From positions 868,001-932,000 of the forward strand of contig NZ_JANUHB010000002.1 of NCBI RefSeq assembly GCF_024756255.1: a stretch of 64,000 nucleotides of DNA, in the 5' to 3' direction. Both the position numbers and the translations under genes were made by a program. The notes below the pieces were generated by a model. That model made no database searches. It was not told the DNA's origin and worked only from the letters and a program-made list of their open reading frames with translations. Of this stretch, positions 36,026 to 43,040 are shown one piece after another (within the stretch, counting starts at the first letter, position 1; each line of letters begins with the position of its first letter). The stretch comes from Massilia agilis. Its GTDB lineage: Bacteria; Pseudomonadota; Gammaproteobacteria; Burkholderiales; Burkholderiaceae_D.

Positions 36026-37834
36026 ATGACCACCCCTGACACCGCGACCACAGCGGTACCGAAGAAAAGACGCCAGACCGCGCGCTTGTCGCTGGCCGCA
36101 TGGAAGCAGTTCGTCAATGTGGCAAAACCGTATTGGCTGGGGGACGAATGGCGGACGGCGTGGTTCATGCTCCTGCTCCTGATCGTCCTGATGCTGGTCG
36201 ATACCAAGCTGGCCGTCATGCTGAACAACCAGGCCGGCGAGATGACCTCAGCGCTGGCGGCCAAGGAAGGCGACCGGTTCTGGCACGCGGTGCGCGCCTG
36301 CCTGCTCACCCTGGCCTTTGCGGTGCCGACCTATGCCTTCTACTACTACATGCGCGACCTGTTCGCGAACCAGTGGCGACGTTGGCTGACGGGGCGCTTC
36401 CTCGATGGCTACCTGAAAGGACGTAAATACTACGAACTCGGATACGACAGCGAGATCGACAACCCGGACCAGCGTATCAGCGAAGACATCAACACCTTCA
36501 CCGGCCGCTCCATCCACTTCCTGCTGATCTTCCTGGGATCCATCATGCAGCTGGTGGCCTTCAGCGCCGTGCTGTGGTCGATTTCGCATTTGCTGGTCGG
36601 CGTGCTGACGGTGTATGCACTGGTGGGCACCGCCATTGCCCTGTACGCATTCGGCAACCCGCTGATCCACCTGAACTTCTGGCAGCTGCGGCGCGAGGCG
36701 GACTTCCGCTTCAGCCTGATGCGCCTGCGCGAGAACGCCGAATCCATCGCCTTCTACCGTGGCGAAGCCCAGGAGCGGGCGCACATCGACGGCACGTTCC
36801 ACAAGGTGATCCACAATTTTGCCCAGTTGATCAAAAAGCAGCGTGACCTGAACTTGTTCCAGCGCGGGTTCAGCCAGCTCACGTTGGTGCTGCCGGGCAT
36901 GATCCTCGCCAACGACGTGCTGTCGGGCGAACTGGAAGTGGGCCGGGCGGTACAGGCGGCGGGTGCATTCACCGCCGTGCTCGGCGCCGTGGGCGTCATT
37001 GTCGATAACTTCGAGAGCCTGAGCCGTTTCGTCGCGGGCATCGGCCGCCTGCAAGCCTTGTCCGACCTCCTGCTCTCCCCCGCCGTGCCCGCGGCCGTGG
37101 CCGACAACAAGCACCCGCGCATCCAGCGGCGTCCGGGCACGCACCTGTCGCTGGAATCGCTGACCCTGTATCCGCCACAGTACGAACGGGTGCTCATCAA
37201 GGACCTGGACCTGGCCATGAAGCCGGGCGACGCGCTGCTGATCACCGGCGACAGCGGTTGTGGCAAAAGCTCGCTGCTGCGTGCGATTGCGGGCCTGTGG
37301 AACACCGGCAGCGGCGTGATCTGGCACCCGCCAATGGAAGATTTCTTCTTTCTTCCCCAGCAACCCTATCTGCAGCTTGGCACCCTGCGCAGCCAGCTCA
37401 TCTACCCGAGCGCGCGTTCGCATTTGAGCGACGATGAGCTATTGGAGATTCTGGACCAGGTGCATCTGCCGCGACTGGCCGACCAGGTGGGTGGGCTGGA
37501 TGCCGTGCGTGACTGGGAAAAGCTGTTGTCGGTCGGCGAACAGCAGCGCCTGGCCTTCGGCCGCGTGTTGGTGCACCAGCCCAGCATCATCATCCTGGAC
37601 GAAGCGACCAGCGCGCTCGACAGCGGCAATGAAGCTTCGCTCTACGGACGCCTGCGCGCCAGCGGCGCCACCCTGATCAGCATTGCCCACCGCGCCGCCG
37701 TGTTGCGCCACCATACCCATGTGTTGCGGTTCTTGGGCGATGGCGCGTGGCAGGTGCATGATGCCAGGGGCTATCAATTCGATGAGCCGTTTGACGCGAC
37801 CGCGGTAGCCACTCCTGTGGATCAGAGCTTGTAA
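36026..37834 (+). CDS. SbmA/YddA-like ABC transporter, fused permease and ATPase
   Basis: About 602 residues. An N-terminal permease (about 20-330) with SbmA/BacA-family features (YWLGDEWRTAWFMLLLLIVL, QRISEDINTFT, a YYYMRD segment) is fused to an ATPase: Walker A TGDSGCGKSS, signature LSVGEQQRLAFGR, Walker B IIILDEATSAL. The subfamily is linked to peptide, bleomycin or vitamin B12 passage and to long-chain lipid transport, so a substrate cannot be assigned. An ATG at 35990 would add 12 residues; neither start has a convincing Shine-Dalgarno. It is the last high-GC gene before the accessory island. Confidence 0.85.
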   Translation: MTTPDTATTAVPKKRRQTARLSLAAWKQFVNVAKPYWLGDEWRTAWFMLLLLIVLMLVDTKLAVMLNNQAGEMTSALAAKEGDRFWHAVRACLLTLAFAVPTYAFYYYMRDLFANQWRRWLTGRFLDGYLKGRKYYELGYDSEIDNPDQRISEDINTFTGRSIHFLLIFLGSIMQLVAFSAVLWSISHLLVGVLTVYALVGTAIALYAFGNPLIHLNFWQLRREADFRFSLMRLRENAESIAFYRGEAQERAHIDGTFHKVIHNFAQLIKKQRDLNLFQRGFSQLTLVLPGMILANDVLSGELEVGRAVQAAGAFTAVLGAVGVIVDNFESLSRFVAGIGRLQALSDLLLSPAVPAAVADNKHPRIQRRPGTHLSLESLTLYPPQYERVLIKDLDLAMKPGDALLITGDSGCGKSSLLRAIAGLWNTGSGVIWHPPMEDFFFLPQQPYLQLGTLRSQLIYPSARSHLSDDELLEILDQVHLPRLADQVGGLDAVRDWEKLLSVGEQQRLAFGRVLVHQPSIIILDEATSALDSGNEASLYGRLRASGATLISIAHRAAVLRHHTHVLRFLGDGAWQVHDARGYQFDEPFDATAVATPVDQSL

Positions 37835-38213
37835 GGGAATCTCCCATGCGCCTTCAGAGAGTTGCACAGGTCGTCGCTACCTAAGCCCTTGACGAGCGCA
37901 CTGCATAACGGTCTGGGGTGGCTGCGCAGGCAGACAGCCATCAGCAAAGCACCCTAGACCAGCTCGCGGTTCATTCGCAATCCCCGGCGACGACCTCGTG
38001 CCGAGTCAATTCGGTTTGACATTACTTGCGAACGATGAACGCTACGGGCCCGATCCTGAACATTCAACCAGAAGCCCTGGAGGGCGGATTGCGAGAAGGC
38101 AACTTTGTTGCTAAGCTCAGATGAGCACGCTGATTTTCATCGACACCCAGCGGGAACGCACGCGCGAGAAACTGTATTCACAATTCTGTTACCTGTTGGA
38201 GGAAAGGACACCG
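37835..38213. other. Non-coding gap at the left edge of the low-GC island
   Basis: 379 nt without a convincing gene. It contains a perfect TTGACA (38016-38021) with no good -10, a 29-codon ORF (38035-38124, MNATGPILNIQ...) and an in-frame upstream ATG at 38121 for the next gene. No repeat or attachment site was recognised. GC falls across this stretch, marking the likely island boundary. Confidence 0.4.
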
Positions 38214-38984
38214 ATGACTTGGGTAGTTGGAGGACGCCACGTCGCTTGCGCTCGGTGCATAGCCGATGTAGAGGTAACGCTTGAATATCCTAATGGCGTA
38301 ACCGAACATGGCGGATATGTTCAAAAAGTACACATACTTTCCGATGATGTCGTGATCGCATTTGCCGATCGCATACGATTGGCCTTTGCAATTATCGATT
38401 TGATAAAAGCCGAATTTATGCCTCGCTTAGATGAGAGGCTATTGGATCAGCCTGAGATCGTCGCGCAGAGATTGACCCGTTTTATACGCTATGCCTTTAA
38501 TAAAGTGAAACGAAACGGAGAGCGTGTGGAGTTCATGCTTTTCATTAGGCCGAAGAGGGAACTGGCTAGTTACGGGGTATGGAAGATGGTCTCTCCAAAA
38601 TTCAACCGTATTGCACCATCTCAGCCATTTGAAATGCTCGAAATCGGGTCGGGATCGGTCGCGTCAAACTACAGGGATTTAATCCGAAAAGGGTCTTTGG
38701 GATTGGTAGAGGTCCCTGGAGAGGATGGGGGCTTGCCAAACGCCGTCATTCCAGTCGGAAAAGTAGCCATGCAGTGGCTGTTTGCCGAAGCACTAGAGCA
38801 TCAAGTGGCCGGTGTCAGTCACGCGATGCAGCTGATGATGATGTATTCGGGAAGCACCATGTTGCATGACCGTTCGGATTCGCCAGAAAGACCCTTCCCG
38901 CCTGTCGCCAAAAGTTGGCCGGAGTTGTGCCAAAATCTCCGTGCTAGAAATATTAGTGTCGCTGCTTGCAGTGCGATGGCTTAG
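38214..38984 (+). CDS. Putative HslV/proteasome-like N-terminal threonine hydrolase
   Basis: A 256-residue protein. I start at ATG 38214 because GGAGGAAAGG (38198-38207) lies six nt upstream; an in-frame ATG at 38121 has no such site. The product begins Met-Thr-Trp-Val-Val. Met removal exposes Thr1, Asp falls at 17 (CIADVEVT), and Lys37 in YVQKVHIL matches catalytic Lys33 after a four-residue insertion. EIGSGS (142-147) matches the conserved Ser129/GSGS region. IAFADRIRLAFAIIDL resembles the HslV core helix, but the usual oxyanion Gly is Asp51. The C-terminus (about 200-256) is unassigned. No HslU-like ATPase is adjacent. Fold well supported by pattern; activity unproven. Confidence 0.65.
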   Translation: MTWVVGGRHVACARCIADVEVTLEYPNGVTEHGGYVQKVHILSDDVVIAFADRIRLAFAIIDLIKAEFMPRLDERLLDQPEIVAQRLTRFIRYAFNKVKRNGERVEFMLFIRPKRELASYGVWKMVSPKFNRIAPSQPFEMLEIGSGSVASNYRDLIRKGSLGLVEVPGEDGGLPNAVIPVGKVAMQWLFAEALEHQVAGVSHAMQLMMMYSGSTMLHDRSDSPERPFPPVAKSWPELCQNLRARNISVAACSAMA

Positions 38985-38987
38985 AAC

Positions 38988-39072
38988 ACCTAACAAAGGC
39001 AGTCAGTTACTCTACAAGCAACAGCCACGTACACTGGGCCTTTCCCACTGTCCACTATCGGCCAGGAGCGGT
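38988..39072 (+). repeat. Island repeat copy 1, attC-like
   Basis: Begins ACCTAAC (fits the RYYYAAC inverse-core pattern of integron attC sites) three nt after the stop of the threonine-hydrolase gene. It shares AACAGCCAxGTACACTG and CTGTCCxCTATCGG with copy 2 at 39212. No clean GTTRRRY core end was found, so a true attC site is uncertain. Confidence 0.4.
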
Positions 39073-39122
39073 TGCTCAAACAGCCGAGCCAGGTTCCCGC
39101 GCCAACATCCAGTCAAGCCCAA

Positions 39123-39230
39123 ATGCGCTTAAATAGAATTTTCTTCGCCGCGTTACTCATTCCGAAGGTGTGTGCTGCTGGCGGAACCTTTGGTACCGCC
39201 GAACTTAGAGTGCCTAACAAAACCCTCTAG
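39123..39230 (+). pseudogene. 35-residue signal-peptide-like fragment
   Basis: The ORF starts at ATG 39123 and encodes MRLNRIFFAALLIPKVCAAG and a short tail, ending at a TAG inside island repeat copy 2. It looks like the 5' end of an exported protein cut off at the repeat. It may also be a chance ORF; no homologue is recognised. Confidence 0.25.
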
Positions 39231-39298
39231 TTGCCATTACGACAACAGCCAGGTACACTGAGCCGTGCTGACTGTCCTCTATCGGGTCGGGACCTGCC
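39212..39298 (+). repeat. Island repeat copy 2, attC-like
   Basis: Begins GCCTAAC (RYYYAAC pattern) and aligns with copy 1 through CCTAACAAA, ACAGCCAGGTACACTG and CTGTCCTCTATCGG. The copies start 224 nt apart in direct orientation, spacing like that between gene cassettes. A further partial echo (CCAGCCAGGAGCGGACG) occurs near 40042. Confidence 0.4.
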
Positions 39299-39382
39299 GA
39301 TCGTGACACTTCGTGACTTTTCCTTCTTGGCAAGAATGCTATGCTGGGTCCAAGGGCCAAGCACGGATGAAAAGGAGGCCAT

Positions 39383-39964
39383 GTGCATACTCGATACATT
39401 CCATGGTTTGTATTGGTCGCGTCGACTTTGACGGGGTGTACGGTGGCGCCGACGGCAGGGATCTCGTCGGTGCCACAGGCAACGGCGTCTCCGTCGCTGG
39501 TAGACGCGCCGCCTGGTGATTACCGAAAATTTTCCAGCAAAATCGACGCTTCGCTAACCGGTCGGCTCAAAACGATGCGAGTCGTCACGAAAGCAGTTCG
39601 ATTGCAGCCATCAAAAGAATGGGCGCCTACTATTATTTTCTGCTTAAAAAACAACAAGAATGGTGGCGAGTATTGCCTTAATACCTATGCGGTTAAAGAC
39701 GGCACACGCATTGTCGCCAAATTTGTGAACAAAGAAGCGGAATTCAATGATGTCATCACTACGCGCTTACCATTCGATCTTGCACCCGCTGACTATCACT
39801 ATCTCGATCTAATGTTTAGTGAAGACAAGCTCATCATGATCATCGACGACGAGAAAGTTGTCGATCATCCTGTTCATGGGCTGATGGATGAATACTGGTT
39901 CGGATGTTCATCCATCATCTGTTCAGTGCAGGTTATCTACCCTTTTTCTCCTCCGACAGACTGA
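39383..39964 (+). CDS. Predicted lipoprotein of unknown function
   Basis: A 193-residue protein with a lipoprotein signal: MHTRYIPWFVLVASTLTGC, lipobox LTGC at about 16-19. The mature part is low in motifs, with FCLKNNKNGGEYCLNTYAV and WFGCSSIICSVQV (possible disulfides). The C-terminal half is acidic and probably beta-rich. I do not recognise the family. AAAGGAGG lies about 7 nt upstream of the ATG, a good start. Codon use is AT-rich like the rest of the island. Confidence 0.65.
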   Translation: MHTRYIPWFVLVASTLTGCTVAPTAGISSVPQATASPSLVDAPPGDYRKFSSKIDASLTGRLKTMRVVTKAVRLQPSKEWAPTIIFCLKNNKNGGEYCLNTYAVKDGTRIVAKFVNKEAEFNDVITTRLPFDLAPADYHYLDLMFSEDKLIMIIDDEKVVDHPVHGLMDEYWFGCSSIICSVQVIYPFSPPTD

Positions 39965-40020
39965 GAATGTCCTTGTAATTTCGTTGGGCTCTATGCCCCA
40001 ACTACTTCGGCGAGACCGCG

Positions 40021-40329
40021 ATGGCCGCAAAACGGCCGGCACCAGCCAGGAGCGGACGTACCGAAGCAAACTCGAATAGGCAAAACATAAAGTATGCGTT
40101 CGGCCTTAGTTCTAAACATACGTTCTTCCTTTCTGTAGTTTTCGCGAGTGCCATCTTCTTCCTAGTATATTTTCATTTTGGCAGACACAAACTTGCTCGC
40201 GCAGCGGGCTTTGACGACAGTTTATAGGTCAGGCTTATTCAACAAATTCCAGACCCGTCTGCTTCGGATCGATTGCGGACTGCACTGATGGGAATCGGCG
40301 CGCTTCTTCTTTGGGCTGTTATTAGATGA
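40021..40329 (+). pseudogene. Broken small two-TM membrane protein gene (candidate)
   Basis: One frame encodes a hydrophobic helix (HTFFLSVVFASAIFFLVYF, about residues 34-52) then stops at TAG 40225-40227. The same frame continues as VRLIQQIPDPSASDRLRTAL and a second hydrophobic stretch (MGIGALLLWAVI) to TGA 40327-40329. The layout is that of a small two-helix membrane protein with one in-frame stop. A chance arrangement is possible. The surrounding 39965-40637 otherwise holds no gene I can support. Confidence 0.3.
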
Positions 40330-40637
40330 AGTGCCATCTCGTCTGAAAAAGAATTGGCCGTACATCTGCACTCCGCTTAGCTTGTTTGCTCTCCACTTGG
40401 CGGAGCGTCTGCTATGGGTCGATAGCGTACGTACCGACGATAGTCTTGGCACTAAGCTGACGGCCGTGTTCGCAGACGGACCGACGCCATGGCCCAAGCA
40501 CTTCTGCCTAAGACCTTTGGTCGCTTATAGCAGTGCCAGGCGGCGCAATACCGTCCCGGCGTCACACGATTGCCGAATACGTGATTTTAGAGCAACCGGC
40601 CCTGTCAGTACGGTCGTCGCTCCGGTATCATTCGGGG

Positions 40638-41279
40638 ATGAATGATATTTCTTTCCGTCCGTTTGTCATCGGCGTGGCAGGCGGAAGCGGTAGTGGCAAA
40701 TCGACCGTGTCCCAGCAAGTCCTCGCTTCGTTCGGTTCGGATATGGTCTCGGTCGTCATGCAGGACGATTACTACCGCGACCAATCCGATCTCTCCCCTG
40801 ACGTGCGCCGCAAGCAGAATTACGACCATCCGCAGGCCTTCGACTGGCCGCTGCTCGTACAGCAAGTTGGGGCCTTGCGTAATGGCGAAGCGATCGACAT
40901 GCCGGTGTACGACTTCACGATCGACAACCGCTCCAGCAAGACCATTCTGGTCAAACCAGCCCCGGTCATCGTGATCGAGGGCCTATTTGCCTTGTACGAC
41001 GCGGACTTGCGCAACATGATGTCGCTGAAGATTTTTGTCGACACCGCCCCCGACGTGCGCTTCATCCGCCGCATGCAAAGGGATATTGCCGAACGCGGTC
41101 GATCGTTGGAGAGCATCGTCAACCAGTACATGGAAACGGTGCGCCCGATGCACAAGCAATTCATCGAGCCAACCAAGCGCTACGCCGACGTCATCTTGCC
41201 GCACGGCGCGAACGACCCGGCTGTCGATGTGATCACCACCAAGGTAGCGAGCGTGATTGGCCGGTTGAAGCGGGACTGA
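40638..41279 (+). CDS. Uridine kinase-like P-loop kinase
   Basis: A 213-residue kinase close to uridine/cytidine kinases (Udk): Walker A GGSGSGKSTV near the start, QDDYYRDQSDL (substrate-binding region), NYDHPQAFDW, VYDFTIDNRS, IEGLFALYD and RRMQRDIAERGRS (lid). It would phosphorylate uridine/cytidine in pyrimidine salvage. I start at ATG 40638; the reading from 40533 adds unrelated residues. It sits at the right side of the island with GC closer to the genome, so it may be resident. Confidence 0.88.
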   Translation: MNDISFRPFVIGVAGGSGSGKSTVSQQVLASFGSDMVSVVMQDDYYRDQSDLSPDVRRKQNYDHPQAFDWPLLVQQVGALRNGEAIDMPVYDFTIDNRSSKTILVKPAPVIVIEGLFALYDADLRNMMSLKIFVDTAPDVRFIRRMQRDIAERGRSLESIVNQYMETVRPMHKQFIEPTKRYADVILPHGANDPAVDVITTKVASVIGRLKRD

Positions 41280-41332
41280 CCATATTGCACTGACGTTCAC
41301 CCGGCATGTCGTTCAGTACTGGAGGATAGAGG

Positions 41333-41875
41333 ATGCACAGGTCGCCCCGTCAGAGATGGATCGCAATGCCGCTTTTATTCAGTGCTTTCACTGCCCACGC
41401 CATTCCCCCTCCGCCGCCCGCACCTCGGCAACTACGCGAGGCTCGGATGACTGTTACCGTTCAGTTAGTCCAGGCAAGTCAAGGACAAGTCAACAAGCTG
41501 ACGAAGCTCTGCACGGTCAGCGGAAAGATCCCGGTCTATGCTGATGACGGTCGCGCTACTCGCGCTAATGGTCGAGAAATCCGAGGTTGCAAGATGCTGT
41601 GGAAGGACGAGACGCTGAGTGTATCCGTGCGCGGAGCGGTGGCCATCAGTCAAGGACCCGCCACCTTTGCTATTGCAGACGTCGGCGTGGTACCGCCAGA
41701 TGCCAAGCCACTTTGTCCCATATGCGGGCGGCAACCGCTAGCCGATTCCAGCGGGGAAATCAGAGTTAGTGGCACCCCTCATTCATTGAAGTTCAGCCTA
41801 AGTCCAAACCCTGTGTCCATTTTGAACGCCAGGCCGAACGTCTGGCTGGAAGCCGATGTCGAGGTTGCAAACTAA
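41333..41875 (+). CDS. Exported protein of unknown function with CPICG motif
   Basis: A 180-residue protein with a Sec signal (WIAMPLLFSAFTAHA) and a Pro-rich start. The mature part has four cysteines: LCTVSG, GCKMLW and the pair in LCPICG, suggesting disulfides or metal binding. The C-terminus (SLKFSLSPNPV, WLEADVEV) looks beta-rich. GGAGG about 9 nt upstream supports ATG 41333. I do not recognise the family. It converges on cysB. Confidence 0.65.
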   Translation: MHRSPRQRWIAMPLLFSAFTAHAIPPPPPAPRQLREARMTVTVQLVQASQGQVNKLTKLCTVSGKIPVYADDGRATRANGREIRGCKMLWKDETLSVSVRGAVAISQGPATFAIADVGVVPPDAKPLCPICGRQPLADSSGEIRVSGTPHSLKFSLSPNPVSILNARPNVWLEADVEVAN

Positions 41876-41880
41876 TCGCG

Positions 41881-41929
41881 TCCGCTGTGGGCGGGTAGCG
41901 GCCAACCGGGACCGGCTATCGGCAGCGGA
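41881..41929. repeat. Degenerate palindromic element between convergent genes
   Basis: TCCGCTG (41881-41887) pairs with CAGCGGA (41923-41929) around TAGCGGCC and CCGGCTA blocks. It resembles the GTCCGCTATCGGC...AGCGG repeats traced inside the island. It lies between the 41333 gene and cysB and could terminate transcription. Confidence 0.4.
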
Positions 41930-41938
41930 ACCACAGGC

Positions 41939-42877
41939 TCAAAGCTCGTAGTTCTCGCCACCGCGCATCGCCCCCTCGACCATCTTGCGGTTCAGCGTCG
42001 GCGCCAGCAGTTCGATGAAGGTGTAGATGTAGCTGCGCAGGTAAGCGCCCTGCTTCACCGCCACGCGCGAAACGTTCATGCCGAACAAATGCCCGACCGG
42101 AATCGCGCGCAGGTTGCGGTCGCGCTCGGCGTCGAACGCCATGCCGGCGATGATGCCGATGCCCATGCCCAGCTCCACGTAGGTCTTGATGACGTCCGCG
42201 TCGATGGCTTCCAGCAGCACATCCGGCTTCAGCTGACGCAGGCCGAACGCATGGTCGATGCGGCTGCGCCCGGCAAACGCCGAGTCGTAGGTGATGACCG
42301 GGTAGGTGGCGATTTCTTCCAGCGACACCGCTGGCGACTTGAGCAAGGGATGGTCCGGCGGCACCACCACCACGTGCTCCCACTGGTAGGCCGGCAGCGT
42401 GATCAGCCCGTCCACGGCCGCGATCGATTCGGTCGCAATGGCCATGTCGGCCTGGTCGTTCTTGACCATCTCCGCGATCTGGCGCGGATTTCCTTGCAAC
42501 AAAGACAAGCGCACCTTGGGATAGCGGGCCATGAACGCCTGCACGACCTTGGGCAGGATGTAGCGCGCCTGCGTGTGCGTGGTCGCAATGGTGAAGCTGC
42601 CGCTGTCCTGCGCCGCATATTCCTTGCCGATGCGCTTGAGGCTGTCGATCTCCTGCATGATCAGCTCGACCGACTGCAGCACCAGCCGCCCCGGCTCGGT
42701 CAACCCACGGATGCGCTTGCCGTGGCGCGTGAAAATGTCCACCCCCAGCTCTTCCTCAAGCTCGATGATCGCCTTGGACACGCCCGGCTGGGACGTGAAC
42801 AGCGCCTTGGCGGCGTCGGTGAGGTTGAAGTTCTGGCGCACGGCCTCGCGGACGAAGCGAAGTTGGTGGAGGTTCAT
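41939..42877 (-). CDS. cysB: CysB-type LysR transcriptional regulator
   Basis: A 312-residue LysR regulator: N-terminal winged HTH (MNLHQLRFVREAVRQNFNLT, AKALFTSQPGVSKAIIELEE) and a substrate-binding domain with the CysB/Cbl pattern (TTHTQARYILPKV, GMGIGIIAGMAF). CysB activates sulfur-assimilation genes with N-acetylserine as inducer. It is divergent from cysI across 163 nt that contain a strong inverted repeat, so direct control of the cys operon is very likely. Confidence 0.9.
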   Translation of the reverse strand: MNLHQLRFVREAVRQNFNLTDAAKALFTSQPGVSKAIIELEEELGVDIFTRHGKRIRGLTEPGRLVLQSVELIMQEIDSLKRIGKEYAAQDSGSFTIATTHTQARYILPKVVQAFMARYPKVRLSLLQGNPRQIAEMVKNDQADMAIATESIAAVDGLITLPAYQWEHVVVVPPDHPLLKSPAVSLEEIATYPVITYDSAFAGRSRIDHAFGLRQLKPDVLLEAIDADVIKTYVELGMGIGIIAGMAFDAERDRNLRAIPVGHLFGMNVSRVAVKQGAYLRSYIYTFIELLAPTLNRKMVEGAMRGGENYEL

Positions 42878-42917
42878 TGCCGGGTGGATTGGTTTGTAGG
42901 CTTATGCACATTGTAGC

Positions 42918-42946
42918 TTGCTTATGCCGAAAGCGAATATAAGCAA
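42918..42946. promoter_or_regulatory. Inverted repeat between cysB and cysI, probable CysB site
   Basis: TTGCTTAT (42918-42925) and ATAAGCAA (42939-42946) are perfect complements with 13 nt between them. A further CTTATGC (42901-42907) repeats the left arm's core. The dyad fits a LysR-type T-n-A site in the divergent promoter. The assignment to CysB is inference from position. Confidence 0.6.
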
Positions 42947-43040
42947 ATAAATTCTCAGTAGTTGGGAATATAGGAGTGCGTCCGTACCATTGAGCTTAAG
43001 TTAACAGCCCCAGCTCTGGCGTGGGCTCAAGGATCGCTCC

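Larger units (their letters stand above)
37840..41935. mobile_element. Low-GC accessory island (putative)
   Basis: From about 37.85 to 41.9 kb base and codon use are visibly more AT-rich than the flanking genes. The stretch holds unfamiliar or orphan genes, two related attC-like repeats, broken small ORFs and long gaps, between the ABC exporter and cysB. No integrase, transposase or tRNA border is seen inside it, so the transfer mechanism is unknown. The uridine-kinase-like gene within it is less AT-rich. Confidence 0.5.

Noticed and set aside
38121..38213. Longer N-terminus (MSTLIFIDTQ...) of the threonine-hydrolase gene
   Set aside because: It lacks a ribosome-binding site, while GGAGGAAAGG precedes ATG 38214 and only that start puts Thr at position 1; kept as the alternative.
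38988..39298. A definite integron
   Set aside because: The repeats lack a clear GTTRRRY core and no integrase is present, so only an attC-like label is justified.
40331..40645. ORF of 104 residues in the island gap
   Set aside because: No signal, motif or ribosome-binding site; composition like chance coding.
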